Part shown: positions 48,938 to 55,998 of the stretch, piece by piece
Layout of the letters: each line of letters starts with the position of its first letter
Numbering within the stretch: position 1 is the first letter of the stretch
Source: Acidobacteriota bacterium
Lineage (GTDB): Bacteria > Acidobacteriota > Terriglobia > Terriglobales > Acidobacteriaceae
Assembly (NCBI GenBank): GCA_021805025.1
Contig: JAJZGF010000004.1
Coordinates: 1 to 64,000 of the forward strand
Direction of reading: 5' to 3'
Length of the DNA: 64,000 nucleotides
Position numbers and translations under genes: made by a program
Notes under the pieces: model-generated
What the model was told of the DNA's origin: nothing
The model's database searches: none
The model's input: the letters and a program-made list of their open reading frames with translations, nothing else

Positions 48938-49905
48938 GCATGACGCCCGGGCAGTTCCCATTTGAGCCGGAGCCTGCGGCGCAGCAGCAGCCTGCGGAGA
49001 ACGAAGCCGCTGCCTTGGAGTCCAAGGCAGAACCGCCGACCACCGAGAGTGCGCCGCTGCTCTTTCGCCAGTTCATCGATCCGGAGATCGTCGAAGAACC
49101 GCGCATTCCGAACATGGGCCATGTGGGGATTCTGGCGTTGCTTGCGCTTTGCGGGCTGTTTGGAGCGAGCATGGCAGCTCGCGCCGCGCTGGAGTTTCAC
49201 CTCTTCGGAGTAACGACGCTGGCCCAGGCCGCGAACGATATTCACTACACGCTCGGCACGGAGGCCATCTTCTACCTGCTGACCTTTGCGGGCAGCATTC
49301 TGATCTTTCCGCTGCTGTGGCACAGGAGTTTCTTTGCCGGAATCCAGTGGCGTGGGCGCACCGCGCTGGTGCTGCGCGGCAGGTTGGTCAGCGCGGCGAT
49401 CCTCTGCTTCCTGCTTGCGCTGGCCAATGGGGTGCTGATTCCGGGGCCAACCGACGCGCCGATTGACCGCATCTTTCGTATGCCCGGCGCTGCCTGGCTG
49501 CTGTTTCTCTTCGGCGTGACGGCGGCGCCGTTCTTTGAGGAGCTGGCATTTCGCGGGTTTCTGCTGCCGGCCTTCTGCACGGCGTTTGACTGGGCGGCGG
49601 AGAAGATGAACGGCGCGCCGCGGCAGTTCGCGGATGAGAATGCGCATCCGCAGTGGTCGCGGCCGGCGATGGGCGTTGCCTCGGTTGCGACGAGCGTCCT
49701 GTTTGCGCTGCTGCATGGGGACCAGACGGGCTACGCCATGGGCCCGTTTCTGCTGCTGGTGTGCGTGAGCCTGGTGCTGAGCTGGGCGCGGCTGGGCACG
49801 CGGTCGCTGGCGGCCAGCGTGCTGGTCCATGCCAGCTACAACTTCATACTGTTTTCGTTCATGTTTCTCGGTACCAGCGGCTTTCGTCACCTGGACAAGA
49901 TGTAG
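48934..49905 (+). CDS. CPBP-family intramembrane glutamic protease
   Basis: A 323-residue membrane protein with about eight helices after an acidic, Pro/Glu-rich cytoplasmic N-terminus of about 60 residues. CPBP (Rce1-like) motifs are present: EELAFRG (Glu202, Glu203, Arg207), His261 in FALLHGD, and VHASYN (His299, Asn303). These proteases cut substrates within the membrane. GTG 48934 overlaps the uvrA stop (GTGA), so translation is probably coupled. ATG 48940 is an alternative start. Confidence 0.88.
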
Positions 49906-50018
49906 GTGGGCGCGGCGGGCAGGATGGGCGGAACTGCGCCCCTGTGAGCGCCGCATTTCCCTTCCGCGTCTATCCGTTGTAGGATTTTCTCGGATGGACT
50001 CAACAGGCGGTCCAACCC

Positions 50019-50564
50019 ATGAGGCTCGGGATTTCCATGAAGCGCAACCAAACTTTCCGCAACAACGGGCGCACGACGCCGGGGCCTAACGGCTTCACGC
50101 TGATGGAGTTGCTGATTGTCATCTCCATCATCCTGATCCTCATGCTGGTGGCGATTCCCACGGCAGGCAAGATTCGCAAGCATGCCAACGAGCTTTCCGC
50201 GCAGAAGTCGCTGCAGACGATTCAGGAAGCGGAGTCGATGTATGAGTCGACGTATCCGACCAGCGGGTACGCCTGCACTTTGCCGGCCCTGGCGGGCGAT
50301 CCGAACTCCGGGCCCCCGAGCCCGACCGCCGCGCAGGTGATCAACGGCGAGTTGGCCACGGGCATCAAGTCCGGCTACATCTTCAACATCACCAACTGCA
50401 CCAAGGTGAACATCAACAACACGGACCGCATCACGAGCTACACGGCCACGGCCGTGCCGGCCACGCTGGGCAAGACGGGCGACCGCGGGTTCTGCCTGGA
50501 CTCGGGCGGCGCGATGAAGGCTGACCCGGCGGGCGGCACCAACTGCACTCAGATGGTGCAATGA
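50019..50564 (+). CDS. Type IV pilin-like / pseudopilin protein
   Basis: About 181 residues. After a basic leader comes the prepilin peptidase site and hydrophobic helix (NG, cleavage, then FTLMELLIVISIILILMLVA). The expected Glu at mature position 5 is present. The globular part has four cysteines (CTLPAL, NCTK, GFCLD, NCTQ), probably two disulfides. It could be a pseudopilin of a type II secretion or pilus machine. ATG 50019 or 50037 are both usable. Its stop overlaps the LolA-like gene start (ATGA). Confidence 0.88.
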   Translation: MRLGISMKRNQTFRNNGRTTPGPNGFTLMELLIVISIILILMLVAIPTAGKIRKHANELSAQKSLQTIQEAESMYESTYPTSGYACTLPALAGDPNSGPPSPTAAQVINGELATGIKSGYIFNITNCTKVNINNTDRITSYTATAVPATLGKTGDRGFCLDSGGAMKADPAGGTNCTQMVQ

Positions 50565-51229
50565 CCGCGCGGGCGATTGCACGGCGCGGCGCTTTACTGG
50601 CGGCCGCGGCGATGTTTTCCGTATGCCTCCATGCACAGCAGCACGCGCTTTCCGCGCAGGAGTTGGCGTTGCGCGTGGACCGGCACTATAACCAGCTGCA
50701 CTCGCTGCGCACCCATTTTATCGAGAGCTACGAGGGCATGGGCATGAGCCGCACGGAGAGCGGCACTCTGCTGCTGCTGAAGCCGGGACGTATGCGCTGG
50801 GATTACACCTCGCCGGCGGGCAAGCTGTTTCTGCTCGACGGCAAGTTTGCCTGGTTCTACACCCGCGGGGATCCGCAGGTGCAGCGGATCGGCGCCAGCA
50901 AGCTGGACGACCTGCGCTCTCCGCTTCGCTTTCTGCTGGGTCACACGCAACTGGCGAAAGAGATGGACAATCTCGTGCTGGCCCCCGCGCCCGGAGGCGC
51001 GTTCATGCTGACGGGCCAGCCGAAGGGGCAGGAAAAGCGGGTGCGGCGCGTAACGCTGACGGTGACGGCGGACGGATCCATCACCGGCATTGAAGTGGAA
51101 GAGATCGACGGCGCGCTTACGCGGTTCTCGTTTACCGATGAGCAGACCAATGCGCCGGTTGCGGCGGATATGTTCCAGTTCAAACCACCGGCGGGTGTGC
51201 CGGTGGTGGATGCGCTGCCGCCGGTTTAG
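50561..51229 (+). CDS. lolA: LolA-like outer-membrane lipoprotein carrier protein
   Basis: A 222-residue periplasmic protein with a signal peptide (about residues 1-24), then LRVDRHYNQLHSLRTHFIES, GTLLLLKPGRMRWDY and LFLLDGKFAWFYT, which are the beta-barrel half-sheet pattern of LolA. LolA ferries lipoproteins from LolCDE to the outer membrane. The start overlaps the pseudopilin stop by 4 nt. Confidence 0.85.
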   Translation: MTARAIARRGALLAAAAMFSVCLHAQQHALSAQELALRVDRHYNQLHSLRTHFIESYEGMGMSRTESGTLLLLKPGRMRWDYTSPAGKLFLLDGKFAWFYTRGDPQVQRIGASKLDDLRSPLRFLLGHTQLAKEMDNLVLAPAPGGAFMLTGQPKGQEKRVRRVTLTVTADGSITGIEVEEIDGALTRFSFTDEQTNAPVAADMFQFKPPAGVPVVDALPPV

Positions 51230-51277
51230 ACCCCTCCGGTCTTCCGTTCGCTTGCTATTCTGCGCGTGCAGTTCGCA

Positions 51278-53392
51278 TCAGGACTGCGCAGCACGGACCA
51301 GCCCCAGTTCGCGCAAAAGAAATGCGTAGTCGAGGGCAATCTCCTTCAGATAGTCGTAGCGGCCGCTGGCGCCGCCATGGCCGGCCTGCATGTTGGTGAC
51401 GAGCAGCAGCGGATTGCTGTCAGCCTTGAGCGTGCGGAGCTTGGCCACATACTTGGCCGGCTCCCAATACATGACCTGGCTGTCAAAGAGCGACGTTTTG
51501 ACTAACATAGCCGGATAACTAGCCGCTTTCAGGTTGTCATAGGGCGAGTAACTTAGCATGTACTTGAAATAGGTCTCCTCGTTGGGATTGCCCCACTCCT
51601 CGTACTCAGGTACGGTGAGGGGCAGCGAGGCGTCGAGCATGGTGTTCATCACGTCGACGAAGGGGACGTGGGAGAGGACGGCGCGGAAGAGGTCGGGACG
51701 CAGGTTGGTGACCGCTCCCATCAGCAAGCCGCCCGCGGATCCGCCCTCGATGGCTACGCGCGCGGGGTCGCCGTAGCCTGCGCCGACGAGGTGCTCGACC
51801 GCAGCAACGAAGTCAGTGAAGGTGTTGCGCTTGGCGAGCATCTTGCCGGCGTCGTGCCAGGGCTTGCCCAGGTCGCCGCCGCCGCGGATGTGGGCATAGG
51901 CGAGGACGACGCCGCGGTCGAGCAGAGAGAGCCGGTTGGAGCTGAAGCCGAGCGGAAGCGAATACCCGTAAGAGCCGTAGCCGTAAACGTAGAGGGGATT
52001 GCGTCCGGGGACGCGCTTGTCCTTGCGGTAGACCAGTGAGACGGGCACCTGAACGCCGTCGGAGGCGGTAGTGCCGTCGCCTCCGGGCACCGGGACCAGG
52101 ATGCGTTCGCTATGGTAGAGCGCGCGATCGAAGCCGCCGGGAATCTCAAGCTGCTTGAGGAGGGTGGATGCGCCGGTGGCGACATCGTACTCATAGACAG
52201 AGCTGGGCGTGACGAGGGACTGATAGGCATAGCGGAAGGTGGTCGTGTCAAAGATGCGATTGATGTGGGAGCTGGCGCTGTAGGCGGGCTCAGGGAAGGC
52301 AATCTCCCCGGCGGGTTCGGCGTGGGGTCCGTCGCCGGTGAAGCGCCATAGGCGCAGGCGCGGCAGGCCGGCCTCGCGCTCGCAGGCAATGAAGAAGCCG
52401 GCGAAGAGGTCCGCGTCCTCAAGCATGACCTGTTTGCGGTGGGGCAGCAGCTCCGTCCAGTTGGCCTCGCCGGGAGCTTCGGCGGGCGCGGTAACGAGGC
52501 GGCAGTTGCGGCCCTTGTCGTTGGTGCGGATGTACCAGAGGCCGTTGCGATGATCGACGGAGTATTCGTGGTCGTCGCGGCGCGGGCTGATGAGTCTCCA
52601 TGTGCCCTGGGGCTCCGCGGCGAGCAGGACCTGGGCCTCGGTGGCGATGTGGCTCGCGGACTCAAGGATGAGATATTGGCCGTCACGGGTGCGACCCAAG
52701 CCAACGTTGAAGCGCTCGTCGTCGTCCTGGTAGATGAGGGCATCCTGCGTGTGCGGCGTGCCCAGGGAGTGGCGCCAGAGCTGGTACTGGCGTTTCTGCT
52801 CCTCATCCTCGACGGTGTAGAAGAGGGTGCAATTGTCAGCGGCCCAAACGGCGGAGCCGACACGCTCGACTACGCCGGGGAGGGTTTCGCCGGTCTGCAT
52901 GTCTTTGATGTGGAGGGTGTACTGGCGAAAGCCCGTGGTGTCAGTGGCGTAGGCGACCCAGCGGCCGTCATCTGTGATGGCAACCTCTCCGATGGCGAAG
53001 AAGGCGTGGCCTTGGGCGAGCTGGTTGCCATCGAGAACGACCTCTTCCGGGGCGTCGTCCCCGGGCGCTTTGAGGGAGCCGCGACGGCGGCAGTGGATGC
53101 CGTACTGCAGGCCCTCCTGCGTGCGGGTGAGGTACCAATAGCCGTCGTCGAAGTAGGGGACAGAGACGTCGGTCTGCTGGATGTGGCTGAGCATCTCGCG
53201 GTATAGGTCTTCGCGTAGCGATGCGAGCGGAGCGAGGTTGGCCTCGGCGTAGGCGTTTTCCGCCTCCAGGTAGGCGATGACATCGGGGTCATCTTTCTGG
53301 CGGAGCCAGGCGTAATCGTCGGTGAGGGTGATGCCGTGGAGTGTGGTCTGAGTGCGCTGCCTGCGTGCGATGGGGGGATTGAAATGGGACAT
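51278..53392 (-). CDS. ptrB: Oligopeptidase B (S9 prolyl-oligopeptidase family)
   Basis: A 704-residue serine peptidase cutting short peptides after Arg or Lys. The N-terminal beta-propeller (about 70-400) precedes the hydrolase domain with nucleophile Ser552 (GGSAGG), Asp637 (FDSQV) and His672 (AGHGGASGR). These lie exactly 20 residues after the E. coli PtrB triad positions. Met 53392 (MSHFNPPIARR) has GGAGA upstream and is the correct start; the frame stays open to 53626 without conservation. Confidence 0.93.
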   Translation of the reverse strand: MSHFNPPIARRQRTQTTLHGITLTDDYAWLRQKDDPDVIAYLEAENAYAEANLAPLASLREDLYREMLSHIQQTDVSVPYFDDGYWYLTRTQEGLQYGIHCRRRGSLKAPGDDAPEEVVLDGNQLAQGHAFFAIGEVAITDDGRWVAYATDTTGFRQYTLHIKDMQTGETLPGVVERVGSAVWAADNCTLFYTVEDEEQKRQYQLWRHSLGTPHTQDALIYQDDDERFNVGLGRTRDGQYLILESASHIATEAQVLLAAEPQGTWRLISPRRDDHEYSVDHRNGLWYIRTNDKGRNCRLVTAPAEAPGEANWTELLPHRKQVMLEDADLFAGFFIACEREAGLPRLRLWRFTGDGPHAEPAGEIAFPEPAYSASSHINRIFDTTTFRYAYQSLVTPSSVYEYDVATGASTLLKQLEIPGGFDRALYHSERILVPVPGGDGTTASDGVQVPVSLVYRKDKRVPGRNPLYVYGYGSYGYSLPLGFSSNRLSLLDRGVVLAYAHIRGGGDLGKPWHDAGKMLAKRNTFTDFVAAVEHLVGAGYGDPARVAIEGGSAGGLLMGAVTNLRPDLFRAVLSHVPFVDVMNTMLDASLPLTVPEYEEWGNPNEETYFKYMLSYSPYDNLKAASYPAMLVKTSLFDSQVMYWEPAKYVAKLRTLKADSNPLLLVTNMQAGHGGASGRYDYLKEIALDYAFLLRELGLVRAAQS

Positions 53393-53717
53393 GACTTCTC
53401 CAGTGTAGAGGCTGGGCCGGCACAGGTCCGACCCTTGAAAAGCGACGATTAGGCGAAGGTTAGATTGAGATTTTGTGCGAGCTTTCGGTAGAAAAGAAAG
53501 ATATTGTAGGGGGGTATAAACTGGCGGGATGTCCGACGAAATAGACCGGGCGCATGTCTGACAGATTGGGCCGCGGGTTGGACGCCTTGATTTCATTCTG
53601 GTTCTATTGTGCGCTTCGGGAGGCAAATGATCTGCAAAACGGCGTCAGGCTTTTTATGAATGGAATGAGGAGGATAGAGAAAATGTTGGGCCAAGGGGTG
53701 TTGACGGCCGCGCGTGC
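53393..53717. other. 325-bp intergenic stretch between ptrB and mntH
   Basis: No gene is supported. It contains a direct repeat ATGTC(C/T)GAC at 53529-53537 and 53554-53562 (25-bp spacing) and an AT-rich tract, and should carry the ptrB promoter on the minus strand. Frames on the plus strand that begin here and run into mntH are antisense shadows. Confidence 0.4.
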
Positions 53718-55049
53718 TCAGCGGCCCATGGCGGTTTGGATGAGGAGCCAGGCGTTGAGGGCGGCGATGAGGATGGCGGTGGCCCAGGCCAGCGTCTGCA
53801 ACCAGCGGCCGTTGACAAACTCGCCCATGCGCTTGCGGCTGCCGGTGAAGAGCACCAGCGGGATGACGGCAAAGCTGAGCTGCAGGGAGAGAATGACCTG
53901 GCTGAGGATGAGCAGCTTTTCAGTTCCCTGCTCGCCGGTGACCGCAACGACGATCACGGTAGGGATGATGGCCAGGCCGCGAGTGATGAGGCGGCGGAGC
54001 CACGGCGAGACGCGGATGTGGATGAAGCCCTCCATCACGATCTGGCCGGCGAGGGTTCCGGTGATGGAGGAGTTCTGCCCGGAGGCGAGCAGCGCGACGG
54101 CAAAGAGGGTGCTGGCGCCAGCGGCGCCGACGAGCGGGCTGAGGAGTTTGTAGGCGTCCTGGATGGCGGCGACATCAAAGTGACCGCTGCGATGGAAGAC
54201 GGCGGCGGCCACGACGAGGATGGCGGCGTTGACGAAGAGGGCAAGCGTGAGGGCCAGGGCGGAGTCGACGTTGGCGAGATGGATGGCTTCACGCTTGCCG
54301 GATGGCGTGCGCGGGTAGCGGCGGCTCTGCACGATGGACGAATGCAGATAGAGATTGTGGGGCATGACGGTTGCGCCCAACATGCCGATGGCGATGTAGA
54401 GCATGGCGGGGTCGGTAAGGATGGACGACGAGGGAAGGATGAGGTGGTGCAGGGCGGGCCAGTAGTCAGGCCGCGAGAGGAACATCTGCACGCCGAACAT
54501 CGCCAGGATGGTTCCGATGAGCGCGATGACCAGCGCCTCGATATAGCGGAAACCCCAACGCTGGAGGAGCAGGATGATCAGGACATCGAGGCCTGTGATG
54601 AGCACGCCGTAGAAGAGTGGAATATGGAAGAGCAGCTCGAGCGCGATGGCCGAGCCAATGACCTCGGCCAGGTCGCAGGCAGCGATGGCGATTTCGGCCA
54701 TGACCCAGAGGACAAAGCTGACCTTGGGGCCGTAACTCTCATGGCAGAGCTGGGCGAGGTCGCGCTCAGTGGCTACGCCGAGCTTGAGTGAGAGGCTCTG
54801 GAGCAGGATGGCCATGAGATTGGAGGCCATGATGACGAAGAGCAAGGTGTAGCCGAAACGCGAGCCTCCGGCGATGTCAGTGGCCCAGTTGCCGGGGTCC
54901 ATATAGCCGACGGAGATGAGAAAACCGGGGCCAAGGAAGCCGAGGAGCCTGCGCCAGTAAAAGGGTGAGCGGGAGACGCTGACGGTGGAGAAGACCTCCG
55001 GGAGGGAGGGCTCGGGAAGCGCGACCCGGGATGAAGTTTCTGTGGCCAT
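53718..55049 (-). CDS. mntH: NRAMP-type divalent metal transporter (Mn2+/H+)
   Basis: A 443-residue transporter with eleven helices. NRAMP signatures are DPGNW (Asp51, Asn54) in helix 1 and VMPHNLYLHSS in helix 6, which together bind Mn or Fe. It imports Mn2+ with protons. ATG 55049 fits the family; a TTG 55103 start would add 18 residues. It is downstream of mntR in the same direction, and the 97-bp gap holds tandem 10-bp repeats that may be the MntR site. Confidence 0.95.
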   Translation of the reverse strand: MATETSSRVALPEPSLPEVFSTVSVSRSPFYWRRLLGFLGPGFLISVGYMDPGNWATDIAGGSRFGYTLLFVIMASNLMAILLQSLSLKLGVATERDLAQLCHESYGPKVSFVLWVMAEIAIAACDLAEVIGSAIALELLFHIPLFYGVLITGLDVLIILLLQRWGFRYIEALVIALIGTILAMFGVQMFLSRPDYWPALHHLILPSSSILTDPAMLYIAIGMLGATVMPHNLYLHSSIVQSRRYPRTPSGKREAIHLANVDSALALTLALFVNAAILVVAAAVFHRSGHFDVAAIQDAYKLLSPLVGAAGASTLFAVALLASGQNSSITGTLAGQIVMEGFIHIRVSPWLRRLITRGLAIIPTVIVVAVTGEQGTEKLLILSQVILSLQLSFAVIPLVLFTGSRKRMGEFVNGRWLQTLAWATAILIAALNAWLLIQTAMGR

Positions 55050-55104
55050 GAAAAAGAGCTGAAGATGGTGGTGCTGATCTGTGACAATCTCAGTATGCCA
55101 CAAA

Positions 55105-55128
55105 CAGTTAATTGCAGTTAATTAATTA
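55105..55128. promoter_or_regulatory. Tandem repeats in mntH promoter, candidate MntR operator
   Basis: CAGTTAATTG and CAGTTAATTA are tandem 10-bp units (one helical turn) followed by more TTAAT sequence, immediately upstream of a plausible -10 CATACT on the minus strand. DtxR/MntR proteins bind AT-rich symmetric or phased sites near their targets. Position and phasing support this; identity is inferred. Confidence 0.45.
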
Positions 55129-55146
55129 ATCTTACTTTTAATTACA

Positions 55147-55812
55147 TTAAAACTCCGGCCGGAGCCAGACAGCTTCAGCGGCGGGGCGGCCAAGGATCGA
55201 AATGCCTGTAGGTAATTCAATGGAAACGGTTTGGTCGTAGTTCTGACTGAGGATGCGGAGGCTGCGGCTGGGACCGATGCCGGCGCCGTGGAGGAAGAGC
55301 AGGAGCTTGTGGTCGCGCTCATGGAGACTGACGACGGTGTAGCTTCGCCCTGGGACGGCCTCGGAGAGGGGCAGTTCTCCACGCTGTTTGCGCTGGGCGG
55401 GACTCTCGGGCAGGACGGAGTTGCCGTGCGGGCAGGCACCGGCTTCACCGAGTTTCTCTTTGAGCTTGGTTTCGAAGGCGGGCGAAACGGCGTGTTCGAG
55501 GCGCTCGGCTTCTTCGTGGATCTCATACCACTCCATGCCGAAGACCTCACTCAACATGCGCTCGATAAGGTGGTGGCGGAGGGCGGTGCGGTAGGCGGTT
55601 TCTCGGCCGGCTGGGGTGAGGCGGACGATACCGTCGGGGCCGACCTCGACGAGGCCGTCGCGCTTGAGGCGCTTGAGGGCCATGGTGACGGCGGGCGCGG
55701 AGACCTCGAGCCAGTGGGCGAGCGTGGCGGGGATGACCTGGTGGCCTTCGGCCTCAGCTTCGAGGATGGCCTTGAGGTAGTTCTCTTTGGAAACGTGGAT
55801 CGAGTCTTTCAT
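55147..55812 (-). CDS. mntR: DtxR/MntR-family manganese-responsive regulator
   Basis: A 221-residue metal-dependent repressor. Its N-terminal winged helix (about 1-65: IPATLAHWLEVSAPAVTMAL) is followed by a dimerisation and metal-binding helical domain (EVFGMEWYEIHEEAERLEH) and a C-terminal FeoA/SH3-like domain (about 145-221), as in long DtxR proteins. It directly precedes mntH, so it most likely represses it when manganese is sufficient. The first 40 codons and the promoter recur at 59474-59701. Confidence 0.92.
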   Translation of the reverse strand: MKDSIHVSKENYLKAILEAEAEGHQVIPATLAHWLEVSAPAVTMALKRLKRDGLVEVGPDGIVRLTPAGRETAYRTALRHHLIERMLSEVFGMEWYEIHEEAERLEHAVSPAFETKLKEKLGEAGACPHGNSVLPESPAQRKQRGELPLSEAVPGRSYTVVSLHERDHKLLLFLHGAGIGPSRSLRILSQNYDQTVSIELPTGISILGRPAAEAVWLRPEF

Positions 55813-55922
55813 GGCTACGCTGCCAGACTAGTCTATACGCGGGTGTGGGACGGAGGATTTCGAGAGAGGTGGAGGATGCAGATTGCGGACAAGTGAACCT
55901 GCACGGGTCAATGGGCGGGTTG
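55693..55922. repeat. Direct repeat copy A: mntR promoter plus first 40 codons
   Basis: This block recurs as copy B at 59474-59701 in the same orientation. The first 120 bp (mntR codons 1-40) differ at two positions, both synonymous. The 110-bp upstream part differs at about 20 positions with small indels. The leader includes the palindrome AGACTAGTCT (55825-55834), AGACCAGTCT in copy B. Confidence 0.9.
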
Positions 55923-55998
55923 CCCTGTTAACCATCTAACTGAGTGTGGCCGTCTTCGGAACGGGCCAAATCTACCGAATACCTCATGCGACGGTTGT

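Noticed and set aside
53554-54153. Plus-strand frame starting before and running across the mntH end
   Set aside because: Most of it is antisense to mntH; the upstream part has no domain.
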